Origin: an uncultured Bizionia sp.
GTDB taxonomy: Bacteria; Bacteroidota; Bacteroidia; Flavobacteriales; Flavobacteriaceae
Assembly: GCA_947496215.1 (NCBI GenBank)
Contig: CANMCF010000020.1
Coordinates: 1-64,000, forward strand
Reading direction: 5' to 3'
DNA length: 64,000 bases
Of this stretch, positions 9,472 to 17,336 are shown piece by piece. Numbering within the stretch: position 1 is the first letter of the stretch; each line of letters starts with the position of its first letter. The position numbers and the translations under genes were made by a program. A model generated the notes under the pieces. The model made no database searches, was not told where the DNA came from, and saw only the letters and a list, made by a program, of their open reading frames with translations.

Positions 9472-9545
9472 GCCGATGTAGCTCAGCTGGCTAGAGCAGC
9501 TGATTTGTAATCAGCAGGTCGTGGGTTCGAGTCCCTCCATCGGCT
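9472..9545 (+). tRNA. tRNA-Thr (anticodon TGT)
   Basis: A full cloverleaf can be folded: acceptor GCCGATG/CATCGGC with discriminator T, an anticodon stem CTGAT/ATCAG around loop TTTGTAA with anticodon TGT, and a T arm with GGTTCGAGTCC. The terminal CCA is not encoded. Confidence 0.95.
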
Positions 9546-9560
9546 CTAAACAAGAGTTAA

Positions 9561-9590
9561 CTCCAAACCATAATGGTTTGGAGTTTTTTT
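9561..9590 (+). terminator. Terminator after tRNA-Thr
   Basis: Stem CTCCAAACCA/TGGTTTGGAG with a short loop followed by seven T residues. It lies just before the convergent PhyH gene. Confidence 0.9.
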
Positions 9591-9600
9591 ATGGATGGTT

Positions 9601-10323
9601 TTAAGTCGTATTATTTCTTGATTTTCTCGTACCAGTATGGTATTCCTCTAGTTTTCTTTCCAATTCTATCATTTTCTTTGGTCTAAAATTCAAAATCAAT
9701 GCCCTTCTTTGATCTGAAGTAATGTTTCCTTTGCTGAAATGCAATGTAAAACCATCGTGAAAAGTACATCCACCCGCATTCAAAGGAATGCATTGGGCTT
9801 CAATTGCATTTGCAGAGCAATGCAATGCTCCTCCTTCCGAATACAAGCTATGAGGTTTGATGATTTCATCTCGTTTTGGTATGAACCACATACAGCCATT
9901 GTCTTCGTATGCATCGTCCAATGCAATCCAGCAACTTGCAGCTCTTTTATCTGGCATGTCTATCCAATATGCCGCATCTTGATGCCAAGGAGTGATGGTG
10001 TTTGTATGTGGGGCTTTGTTTATGAGCATATCAAAGTCCAGTTCCATATCTTCTCCCAACAATAATTTTGCTTGGTTCAATGCTCGGCCATAAGTGATAC
10101 TTTCGAATAACTTGGGTTCAATCGTGCTAGGTAGCATGATTTGTGTGATCTTTTCTATTGAGTTTTTTGTGCTACCCACGCCACTCAAGTCACTTCTCAA
10201 CCCTTTCGTTCGCTCTTTGTCATATAAAAGTCCATCGTACAAGTCTCTGATATTTTCAACTTCAGATAAAGAGATCAAGAAATCCAACTTAACAAAACCA
10301 TTATCTAAAAAGTCTTTTTTCAT
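9601..10323 (-). CDS. Phytanoyl-CoA dioxygenase (PhyH) family protein
   Basis: 240 residues, the usual size for a bacterial PhyH-type Fe(II)/2-oxoglutarate oxygenase. The iron-binding triad is visible as His114-x-Asp116 (WHQDAAYW) and His195 (TLHFSKGN), with Arg206/207 placed to bind 2-oxoglutarate. The substrate cannot be read from sequence; members of the family hydroxylate anything from fatty acyl groups to ectoine and natural products. It stands alone with a 220-base gap upstream in which I see no gene. An oxygenase of small-molecule metabolism is as far as I would go. Confidence 0.85.
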   Translation of the reverse strand: MKKDFLDNGFVKLDFLISLSEVENIRDLYDGLLYDKERTKGLRSDLSGVGSTKNSIEKITQIMLPSTIEPKLFESITYGRALNQAKLLLGEDMELDFDMLINKAPHTNTITPWHQDAAYWIDMPDKRAASCWIALDDAYEDNGCMWFIPKRDEIIKPHSLYSEGGALHCSANAIEAQCIPLNAGGCTFHDGFTLHFSKGNITSDQRRALILNFRPKKMIELERKLEEYHTGTRKSRNNTT

Positions 10324-10543
10324 TTCTTTTGTGTTTTATTGTTAAGTGTGAACATTGCAAAGGAACAAGTGAATTCATCTTTATGATGGTTTTAAACTCC
10401 TTAAAAGATAAATATAATTTGCGTCATTTTCAAAACGACGGATTTATGTTTCAATCATGCCTGTTGCAAATTGTATGCAATATTGTTAGAATGATTTATA
10501 AAACCTTGTGTTGGAATTAATTCAAATGGTACCAAATAGAATG

Positions 10544-11071
10544 CTATTTAGCTCTTTTGTCCAATTGCTCAGTAATGAGGTTCTCCAATTCATTAAAATT
10601 AATCTTCAATGAATTGGAGATAATGGATAAGGGGGAGCCATACATTCTATGATTGGCTTTCATCGCATTTCTTGAAATTATATTTTTAGAGCGTCTAATG
10701 TATTTCTCTGGCTTGGAAGTCTTGATTACTATGATCTTTGAAGATGATATTTTAAGTGTTTTCATTCCTGTTATGTCTTCCCAATCTATCAAGCCTACAC
10801 TTGTGGCATTTGAATTGTCTATAATTCCATTTTCATTGATAATCAATCCTGGTTTTCTACTAAAAACCTTTTTGGCAATAAAAACAAAGCAAGTTCCGAA
10901 GAACGATATGCTGGCTATTCCAATAATGAGGACAATATTTTTGGGATAACGGTAGGAAGCAAATCTTTCGGGTTCCAAAATGCCCCAAGAACCGGCAGCG
11001 ACAAAAACCAATGCTCCAATTAAAAGCAATATGATCTTTGTTTTGCTCAAAGGGATTTCAATTTCTGTCAT
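10544..11071 (-). CDS. STM3941-like membrane protein, function unknown
   Basis: 175 residues. Two transmembrane helices (about 11-29 and 44-65) are followed by a cytosolic beta-rich domain of PH-like look (GLIINENGIIDNS, IDWEDITG, IIVIKTS) and a short amphipathic C-terminus. This layout fits the STM3941 family of uncharacterised proteins, which I recognise by general similarity only. It is monocistronic, with a 304-base gap behind it that contains a terminator for the upstream minus-strand gene. Confidence 0.7.
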   Translation of the reverse strand: MTEIEIPLSKTKIILLLIGALVFVAAGSWGILEPERFASYRYPKNIVLIIGIASISFFGTCFVFIAKKVFSRKPGLIINENGIIDNSNATSVGLIDWEDITGMKTLKISSSKIIVIKTSKPEKYIRRSKNIISRNAMKANHRMYGSPLSIISNSLKINFNELENLITEQLDKRAK

Positions 11072-11375
11072 TTCAATGAATTTGTTTTATGTGATTAAGC
11101 ACTTTTGTATTACTTCGGTCATATTTTGGAACTAAAATAGTGAAAGAAAGCTTATCAAAGGATTGCTCTTCTTCTTAGAGAGTGTTAAGCGGGTGATTCA
11201 TGAGATATGCTTTTGCCCAATGTTTTTCACATTGATGTTCTGTGATACGATTTGTATCAACATCAATAACGAAAAAATAGCTGGTTTTTTCAATGTATCT
11301 ATTTTTGTATTGACAAATAACAAAAAAAGCCTTTCCGTAAGAGAAAAGGCTTTGCTTCCATATTTTAAGTTATGA
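11072..11375. other. Intergenic stretch, 304 bases
   Basis: It holds the terminator of the DUF4369 gene at its right end and the leader of the STM3941-like gene at its left end. Short open frames exist on both strands, but they overlap the terminator and lack protein-like composition. I see nothing else. Confidence 0.6.
11322..11353 (-). terminator. Terminator of the DUF4369 lipoprotein gene
   Basis: Stem AAAGCCTTT/AAAGGCTTT (11326-11334 with 11345-11353), preceded on the plus strand by a run of A, which is a T tract when read on the minus strand, 23 bases after the stop codon. Confidence 0.85.
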
Positions 11376-12080
11376 TTATTGTTGTTTTTCCTCAACCTTG
11401 ATCTTCGATACGAATGCGTGCAATTTTTTTCCGTAGAGAGAAGATTTTATTGGAGGAATCAAAGAATTGTTGATGGTATCCAATAATTTGATGTTTGCAT
11501 TATAAAGTTCGGTAAGGGCCAAATAAGGAGCAACTTCACTATCCTTGTTGTTTATGGCAAAGTTTACTGTATATAGGTACTTACGTCTTAATAGGCCGTC
11601 GTGCATTTTTTTTGTCTTGTTGGCCAAAGCGGTGTCGTTGGCTACACTGGCATCGAAGTTTTCCTTGATAAGCTCTAAGTTCTTGTCATTGAACTTGGAC
11701 ATCATCGTTAAATATTCTTCTAGAACCTCTTGTTGTTTTGACCCTTTTATTTTGGCTCCGTACACGAAGTTTTCCAAAGAAGTGTTTATTTCTGTGATAC
11801 CTTTGTCTGCAAAGAAGGAGATGCGCTCATCTTCATTGTCATTTTTGTCAAGGTATAGAAAGTATAGCTCAGGAATGTCTATTTTGCTTTTTAATTCAAA
11901 TTGGGAGTTTCCATTTATGGTAACAGAATCCAATGTGACCAATGTAGAATCTTTCGCTTTTTTCAAGTAGATGGTTCCCTTCTTCAAACCTTTGATGTTG
12001 CCTTTTACGATTAGCTTGTCATTATCATTTCCGCAAGAAAAAATAAGAAGTAAGCCAAGAAGTACTAATAGTTTTTGCAT
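11376..12080 (-). CDS. DUF4369-domain lipoprotein
   Basis: 234 residues. A short lipoprotein signal ends at Cys16 (LLIFSCGN), so the protein is probably anchored in a membrane facing the periplasm. Residues 24-110 (VKGNIKGLKKGTIYL, DSVTINGNSQFEL) look like DUF4369, the beta-sandwich that in Bacteroidetes often precedes a thioredoxin/TlpA domain. Here no CxxC thioredoxin domain follows; the rest is helical, ending in KVEEKQQ. It is therefore a DUF4369 protein without the redox domain, role unknown. It has its own terminator. Confidence 0.8.
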   Translation of the reverse strand: MQKLLVLLGLLLIFSCGNDNDKLIVKGNIKGLKKGTIYLKKAKDSTLVTLDSVTINGNSQFELKSKIDIPELYFLYLDKNDNEDERISFFADKGITEINTSLENFVYGAKIKGSKQQEVLEEYLTMMSKFNDKNLELIKENFDASVANDTALANKTKKMHDGLLRRKYLYTVNFAINNKDSEVAPYLALTELYNANIKLLDTINNSLIPPIKSSLYGKKLHAFVSKIKVEEKQQ

Positions 12081-12132
12081 TTGTAATATTGAAATTTATT
12101 TCCGCAAATATGCTATAAATAATTATTAAAAA

Positions 12133-13443
12133 CTAGCCGGCAGAAGCCAATTGCATTAAAATCGTACACCCTATGGCTGCTATGGTTCCAATAGCGTATC
12201 CAAATACAGCAAGCAAAACACCTACTGTTGCCAGAGATGGATGGAAAGCCGAAGCTACGATGGGGGCAGAAGCTGCTCCTCCAACATTGGCTTGGCTACC
12301 AACAGCCAAGAAAAAGTAAGGAGCTTTGATTATTTTAGCGACAATGATTAGCAATAAAGCATGTATGGTCATCCAAATAACTCCAATGGCAATTAAACCT
12401 ACATTGTCAAAAATGAGTTTCAAATCCATTTTCATACCTATGGATGCAACAAGAATGTAAATGAACACACTTCCGAATTTGCTGGCACCAGCGCCTTCAT
12501 AATTTTTTGCTTTGGTGAAAGATAGAAAAATAGCAATTAGAGTAGCAATACTAATCATCCAAAAGAATTTCGATCCTAAAAAGGTAAAGATGTTTCTTGT
12601 TGTTTGTGATTCTATATTTGATACAGTATCGTCAAAAAATGGAGCTAATAAATTTGAGCCTAAATGAGCGAGACTAACAGTTCCAAAAGCAATGGCAGCC
12701 ATGATCATTAAATCTGTCAACGATGGATTTCTTTTTACTTTTTCTGTAAAAGCGGACATTCTTTCTTTTAGACTTTCAATAGAAGAAGTATCAGCCTTTA
12801 GCCAAGCATTGATGCGTTTTCGCTTTCCTATGCCTATTAACAATAAGGCCATCCAAACATTGGCGACCACTATGTCTACAAATACCATTCCTCCATATAA
12901 TTTTTGATTGTATCCATAAATTTCCAACATGGCAGTTTGATTGGCTCCTCCACCAATCCAACTACCAGCAAGTGTAGACAAACCTCTCCATACAGCATCA
13001 GGCCCAATACCTCCAACTGTTTCTGGGGAAACCGCAGATATTAACAAAATGGCTATTGGACCACCTATTACAATACCTATGGTACCAGTAAGAAACATAA
13101 TCAATGCTCGCCAACCTAAGTTGAAAACACCTTTTAAATCGATACTCAATGTCATTAACACCAAAGCAGCTGGCAATAGGTAACGACTAGAAACATAATA
13201 GAGATTGGATTTGTGAGTGACAACTTCTCCAGACGTGTTTACTGTTTCCCATTCTGGTGAAATAACTCCTAACGTAGTAAATAATGCAGGAATCATATAA
13301 GCCATGAACAAACCAGGAACAATTTTATAGAACTTGGGCCAAAACCCTGTTTTTATGGATTCTGTATAGAATATGGCTCCTAGGGCTAGCATTAGTAATC
13401 CGAATGCAATAGTATCGTCTGTAAAAAGTGGTGCGTTTTCCAT
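12133..13443 (-). CDS. DUF819 family integral membrane protein
   Basis: 436 residues, with 10-12 predicted hydrophobic helices. The start (LFTDDTIAFGLLMLALGAIFYTES) and glycine-rich central part (WIGGGANQTAM, SQANVGGAASAPIVASAF) are typical of DUF819 (YjcL-like) proteins, related in fold to sodium-dependent carboxylate or bile-acid transporters. The substrate is unknown. The Gly/Asn/Ala motifs in the two halves look like the crossing-helix substrate sites of such transporters, which is inference. It is a single gene, with a TACTTTG-like box about 20 bases before the ATG. Confidence 0.85.
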   Translation of the reverse strand: MENAPLFTDDTIAFGLLMLALGAIFYTESIKTGFWPKFYKIVPGLFMAYMIPALFTTLGVISPEWETVNTSGEVVTHKSNLYYVSSRYLLPAALVLMTLSIDLKGVFNLGWRALIMFLTGTIGIVIGGPIAILLISAVSPETVGGIGPDAVWRGLSTLAGSWIGGGANQTAMLEIYGYNQKLYGGMVFVDIVVANVWMALLLIGIGKRKRINAWLKADTSSIESLKERMSAFTEKVKRNPSLTDLMIMAAIAFGTVSLAHLGSNLLAPFFDDTVSNIESQTTRNIFTFLGSKFFWMISIATLIAIFLSFTKAKNYEGAGASKFGSVFIYILVASIGMKMDLKLIFDNVGLIAIGVIWMTIHALLLIIVAKIIKAPYFFLAVGSQANVGGAASAPIVASAFHPSLATVGVLLAVFGYAIGTIAAIGCTILMQLASAG

Positions 13444-13484
13444 TTAGTTAGTTTTTGTAGCCGCAAAGTACCAAAATTAATGGC

Positions 13485-13517
13485 ATTAAAAAAGCGACTT
13501 TATCAAGAGTCGCTTTT
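13485..13517 (-). terminator. Terminator of the SPFH-DUF4177-Arc operon
   Basis: Stem AAAAGCGACT/AGTCGCTTTT with a T tract on the minus strand. The right arm overlaps the last codons of the Arc-family gene. Confidence 0.8.
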
Positions 13518-13688
13518 ATCTGTTGTTTTATCGTCTAGTTTGGGATTGCGTTTGACTTGCTTTAAACTTTGCATCAGCATCCATTCCATTTGTCCATTGG
13601 TACTACGAAATTCATCTCCAGCCCATTTTTCAATAGCTTTAAGCATATCTTCATTTATTCGCAATGCAAAGGCTTTCTTTTTAGACAT
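13503..13688 (-). CDS. Arc-family ribbon-helix-helix DNA-binding protein
   Basis: 61 residues. A beta strand KAFALRI followed by two helices (NEDMLKAIEKWAGDEF and STNGQMEWMLMQSLKQ) is the ribbon-helix-helix fold of Arc/CopG/MetJ regulators. Such proteins bind DNA as dimers. It ends an operon with an SPFH protein and a DUF4177 protein and may autoregulate it; this is inference. The same small RHH protein is often found next to SPFH genes, so it is more likely a partner of these than a toxin-antitoxin antitoxin; no toxin-like gene is adjacent. Confidence 0.85.
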   Translation of the reverse strand: MSKKKAFALRINEDMLKAIEKWAGDEFRSTNGQMEWMLMQSLKQVKRNPKLDDKTTDKSDS

Positions 13689-13717
13689 TTTGTTTTTCGT
13701 TATAGTATCTAGTAGTT

Positions 13718-13888
13718 TTATCTGTTTTTATTACGCTCAAAAATAAGATAAATTATACTACCGTGTTGATTCGTTGAAATTGTATTTGCAATCCATCCTT
13801 CTTTTGCGTATTTGTTTAAAATGTCTTGGAGTTTTTCAGATTTGTTTCTGAAACCAAGGGATGGAGTAATGACTTTATATTCTTTCAT
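13718..13888 (-). CDS. DUF4177-like small protein
   Basis: A 56-residue frame I translated from the gap between the SPFH and Arc-family genes. It starts at the ATG complementary to 13886-13888, three bases after the SPFH stop, and ends at a TAA 29 bases before the Arc gene. The protein begins MKEYKVITPSLGF, has KLQDILNKYAKEGWIA in the middle and ends LIFERNKNR, which matches the layout of DUF4177 (strand, helix with GW, strand, FER). Function is unknown. Position and clean start/stop make it a real, easily missed operon member. Confidence 0.8.
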   Translation of the reverse strand: MKEYKVITPSLGFRNKSEKLQDILNKYAKEGWIANTISTNQHGSIIYLIFERNKNR

Positions 13889-13891
13889 GAC

Positions 13892-14752
13892 TTAATGATT
13901 TAAAGTGCCAGTGTTTAAGACAGGAGAAGCTTCTTTGTCTCCGCATAAGATAACCATCAGGTTACTTACCATGGCAGCTTTGCGCTCTTCATCGAGATCT
14001 ACAATGCTTTTCTTTCCCAATTCTTCCAATGCCATTTCTACCATACTTACTGCTCCTTCAACTATTTTATGCCTAGCTGCGACTATTGCAGTTGCTTGTT
14101 GTCGTTTCAACATTGCATTTGCGATTTCTTGAGCATATGCCAAGTAACCAATTCTTGCTTCAAGAACCTCTATTCCAGCAATGGACAAACGTTCATCAAT
14201 TTCTTTTTCGAGAGCTTCGCTGACTTCATTTACACTAGAGCGTAGTGTGATGTCCTCTTTGTGGCCTTCATCGGCAAAGTTGTCGTAAGGATACATACTT
14301 GCTAGTTTTCTAACGGCTGCATCAGTTTGTACACGAACAAAGTTTTCATAATTATCAACATCGAATGCTGCTTTGTAGGTGTTGTGGACACGCCAAACCA
14401 AAATTGTGCTAATCATTATGGGGTTACCAAGTTTATCATTGACCTTTAAGCGCTCACTATCAAAATTACTGGCTCTAAGTGAAATTTTCTTTTTAGAGTA
14501 AAAAGGATTCACCCAATAAAACCCATTTTTTTTAACGCTGCCCACATATTTACCGAATAAAAGCAATACTCTGGAATTGTTGGGTTGTACCATCAAGAAG
14601 CCAGGGACTATGAAAATGGCAATGATTAAAAATACTACGAACTCTGGGTTTTCTGTTAGTATTGCTGCAAAGATGCTTCCAAAAACTATGGACAAGAATA
14701 CAAATAGCATCAAGTAGCCGTTGGCAGGGACAATGATTTTTTCTTCTTTCAT
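13892..14752 (-). CDS. SPFH/band 7 domain membrane protein
   Basis: 286 residues. Two close hydrophobic helices (about 13-53) are followed by an SPFH domain (VQPNNSRVLLLFGKYVGSV onwards to about residue 215) and a helical region with ANAMLKRQQATAIVAARHKIVEGA, typical of prokaryotic stomatin/flotillin-like proteins. These scaffold proteins oligomerise at the membrane and influence lateral organisation or proteolysis. It leads an operon with the DUF4177 and RHH genes. An RNA-polymerase or protease partner (NfeD, FtsH) is not nearby. Confidence 0.9.
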   Translation of the reverse strand: MKEEKIIVPANGYLMLFVFLSIVFGSIFAAILTENPEFVVFLIIAIFIVPGFLMVQPNNSRVLLLFGKYVGSVKKNGFYWVNPFYSKKKISLRASNFDSERLKVNDKLGNPIMISTILVWRVHNTYKAAFDVDNYENFVRVQTDAAVRKLASMYPYDNFADEGHKEDITLRSSVNEVSEALEKEIDERLSIAGIEVLEARIGYLAYAQEIANAMLKRQQATAIVAARHKIVEGAVSMVEMALEELGKKSIVDLDEERKAAMVSNLMVILCGDKEASPVLNTGTLNH

Positions 14753-15141
14753 GAGGTTTAAATTTAAAATGATATTAAAATGATATCATAAAGATATACT
14801 TAAATAATGATATGGCAAAATATTTTTATAAAATAAAGTTTGGCACGATGATTGCTTTTAGCTAAGTGTAATTATTTACGATGATTATTTTAAAGTGTGG
14901 TTACTTTAAACTATGAGTAATAATTATCATATTTTTGGTTGGTTAGTATGAAAAAGCACCCTTTTTAGGGTGCTTTTTCTATTTATGTCACTTAATCATC
15001 TATCTTATAAAATAGGCTTTTTTTGGTTTTAGCATTGTATTTCAATCCCACGTTCAAAAAAGGAGATGTTTTTTTGTAATACTTGCATTATGTCTTCGAC
15101 TTCATAAATGAAATAAGTAGAAATATTAAATCAACCAAATA
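14753..15141. other. Divergent intergenic region with internal terminator, 389 bases
   Basis: It should contain the promoters of the SPFH operon (minus) and the DUF6503-like gene (plus), yet it also has a strong bidirectional terminator in the middle. On the minus strand right of that terminator lie two short overlapping open frames (about 15102-14994), which could be the tail of a decayed gene or a small transcript. No convincing complete gene is seen. Confidence 0.5.
14950..14981. terminator. Strong terminator hairpin in a divergent intergenic region
   Basis: Perfect 12-base stem GAAAAAGCACCC/GGGTGCTTTTTC with a 6-base loop; T-rich on both strands, so it can act either way. No annotated gene ends at it. 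Confidence 0.8.
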
Positions 15142-15948
15142 ATGAAACACTACATTGCCATTGCCACACTCTTTTTAGTATTGACATCCTGCAAACAAAA
15201 TGCTGAAGTCAAAGCAGAGATAGAAACCATAAAGTATTCTGAGGAAACATTGGATGTTACAACAAGTATCTATCCAGAAAATATAACCAAAGTTCTTGAA
15301 AGCCATGGAGGTATTGACAAATGGAATGAAATGGAAAGTTTGGTGTTCGAAATAGAAAAACCAGATGGGAATGAAAAAACGACAACAGCCTTGAAAAGTA
15401 GGAAGTCGTTAATAGAGGCAAAACAATATACTTTGGGGTATGACGGAAAACAAGTCTGGTTGACGGAAAATGAAGAAAAAGCATATAAAGGCAATCAAAA
15501 GTTCTATTACAATTTGATGTTTTATTTCTACGGAATGCCATTTGTCTTGGCGGATAATGGAATCATTTATGAAGCTGTGAAGCCGTTGGAGGTAGAAGGT
15601 GTTAAATATCCAGGAATCAAGGTTTCCTATGAAGCCGGTGTAGGAGAATCACCAGAGGATGAATATATATTGTATTTTGATGAAGCCACGAATAAAATGG
15701 CTTGGTTGGGTTATACGGTAACCTATTTTTCCAAAGAAAAAAGTAAGGACTTCCATTTCATAAAGTATTCTGAGTGGCAGAATATCAAAGGACTTGTATT
15801 GCCATCCAAGTTGGAGTGGTATGAAGCCGATGGTTTTAAGATAGGGGAAAAGCGTAGCGAGATGAAATTTGTCAATATTTCGGTTTCTGAAACAAAGCCA
15901 AAGGATTCGGTTTTTGAAAAAACTGAAGGTGCTACAACTGTAGAATAA
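15142..15948 (+). CDS. Lipoprotein, DUF6503-like
   Basis: 268 residues. A lipoprotein signal ends at Cys17 (LVLTSCKQ). The mature part contains LESHGGIDKWNEMESL, then many beta strands (LGYDGKQVWLTENEEKAY, YEAGVGESPEDEYILYF, IKYSEWQNIKGLVLPS), which suggests a LolA/LolB-like half-barrel. I think it belongs to the DUF6503 family of Bacteroidetes lipoproteins; function unknown. It is monocistronic, sharing a bidirectional terminator with the convergent amidohydrolase operon. Confidence 0.75.
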   Translation: MKHYIAIATLFLVLTSCKQNAEVKAEIETIKYSEETLDVTTSIYPENITKVLESHGGIDKWNEMESLVFEIEKPDGNEKTTTALKSRKSLIEAKQYTLGYDGKQVWLTENEEKAYKGNQKFYYNLMFYFYGMPFVLADNGIIYEAVKPLEVEGVKYPGIKVSYEAGVGESPEDEYILYFDEATNKMAWLGYTVTYFSKEKSKDFHFIKYSEWQNIKGLVLPSKLEWYEADGFKIGEKRSEMKFVNISVSETKPKDSVFEKTEGATTVE

Positions 15949-15980
15949 AAAAAGCGATCCATTTGGATCGCTTTTTTTAT
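15947..15980. terminator. Bidirectional terminator
   Basis: Perfect 14-base stem AAAAAAAGCGATCC/GGATCGCTTTTTTT with an ATTT loop, between convergent genes ending at 15948 and 15992. It serves both strands. Confidence 0.92.
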
Positions 15981-15991
15981 TCTATCTCAAT

Positions 15992-17314
15992 TTATTGGTT
16001 TCCATATTTCTTGGAATATCGTTTGTACAATTTGGTTTGGTGGGATTCCAAACTAATTTCTCGACCTTGAATGTATGCGTTGGTTAGTTTGTTCGTTCTC
16101 ATATCCAAAGCATCTCCCTCACTTATGAAAAATGTTGCATCCTTCCCGACTTCCAAAGAGCCTACTTTGTCATCGATACCCAAAATTTTAGCAGTGTTCA
16201 ATGTAATCAAACTTAAAGCATCTTCTTTGCTCAAACCATATGCTGCGCAAGTACCAGCCAAAAAAGGAAGGTTTCTAGTATTCATCCGTTCCATTTGTCC
16301 AGCATTCTCCAAGCCAACCAAAACTCCTGCTTTAACTAGTTTGTTTGCTAATTTGAATGGGGCATCGTAATCCTCGTCACTATTCTTTGGCGTACTGTGT
16401 ACACGTTGTAACAATACAGGAACATCATGTTGTTTCAACAAGTCGATAACCAAATGTGCTTCGTAGCCTCCAACGATAACAATGTTTTTTATTTTGTTTT
16501 CTTTGGAAAAAACAATGGCATCGGTAATCCCTTTTTCATTGCTTACATGAAGATAGAGTTTCTTTGTTCCGTCAACAAGTCCTTGTAAGGATTCAAAAGG
16601 TAAATGTCTAGGTGATTTCTCGCCAGTATTGTATGCTTTACTTTCTGTGAAATATGAAGTAAGCTCATCTATTTGATCTTTGTAACCTTTGTTTATTTTT
16701 AAAGTCGCTGGTTCACCTAGCCACCAACGTCCTCGTGAAAAAGGGTTTGGCCAATTCAAATGGATACCGTCATCTGCTTTGATAATGGCATCTTCCCAGT
16801 TCCAAGCATCTAGTTGTACTATGGACGAGGTGCCAGATATACGTCCTCCACGAGGTGTTATTTGTGCCATCAACACTCCGTTTGGTCGCATGGATTCCAC
16901 AATCTTGGATTCTGTATTATATGCTATTATGCTACGAATGTGTGGGTTCATTGCTCCGACTTCGTCGTTATCCTTTGTCGCACGAACAGCATCGATCTCA
17001 ACTAGACCCAAAGTGGAATTGGGAGCAATGAATCCGGGGTATACATGTTTGCCTCTGGCATCTATGGTCTTACCTATTCGAGCAATCTTCATAGGTACGC
17101 TACCCACGAAAACAATTTTTCCGTTTTCGAACATTATCAATGAGTTCTCTATGGTTTTTCCATTTCCTAGATGTGCAGTGGCACCTTCTATGGAATAGGC
17201 TTGTGTTTGTTTTGGAGCTGGCGTTTGTTGAGCTATTACCGTAGAAGTAAATAACAACGCTACTAATATGATATGTAATTTGAAATGTTTCATCTTAATA
17301 ATGGTTTTTGTCAT
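15992..17314 (-). CDS. Amidohydrolase-superfamily protein, metal site apparently lost
   Basis: 440 residues, or 433 if translation starts at the second ATG (17293), which puts a clean signal peptide (MKHFKLHIILVALL...IAQQ) at the start; I prefer that start. The protein has the N-terminal beta sandwich and the barrel of amidohydrolases, ending in the typical LTLNTAKILGIDDKVGSLEVGKDA stretch. However, the strand-1 HxH motif after GKHVYPGFI is replaced by APNS, so the first two metal ligands are missing. It is probably periplasmic. It follows the 996-residue amidohydrolase by 22 bases; the two may form a complex. Confidence 0.85.
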   Translation of the reverse strand: MTKTIIKMKHFKLHIILVALLFTSTVIAQQTPAPKQTQAYSIEGATAHLGNGKTIENSLIMFENGKIVFVGSVPMKIARIGKTIDARGKHVYPGFIAPNSTLGLVEIDAVRATKDNDEVGAMNPHIRSIIAYNTESKIVESMRPNGVLMAQITPRGGRISGTSSIVQLDAWNWEDAIIKADDGIHLNWPNPFSRGRWWLGEPATLKINKGYKDQIDELTSYFTESKAYNTGEKSPRHLPFESLQGLVDGTKKLYLHVSNEKGITDAIVFSKENKIKNIVIVGGYEAHLVIDLLKQHDVPVLLQRVHSTPKNSDEDYDAPFKLANKLVKAGVLVGLENAGQMERMNTRNLPFLAGTCAAYGLSKEDALSLITLNTAKILGIDDKVGSLEVGKDATFFISEGDALDMRTNKLTNAYIQGREISLESHQTKLYKRYSKKYGNQ

Positions 17315-17336
17315 GAATACTAATTTTTAATAACTA

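Noticed and set aside
10329..10520. 63-residue plus-strand frame upstream of the PhyH gene
   Set aside because: Starts in the PhyH leader, Cys/Phe-rich, no recognisable pattern and no promoter or terminator.
11163..11395. Small frames on both strands next to the DUF4369 gene
   Set aside because: They overlap its terminator or coding end and lack protein-like composition.
13503..13688. Toxin-antitoxin antitoxin
   Set aside because: The RHH protein has no adjacent toxin-like gene and belongs to the SPFH operon.
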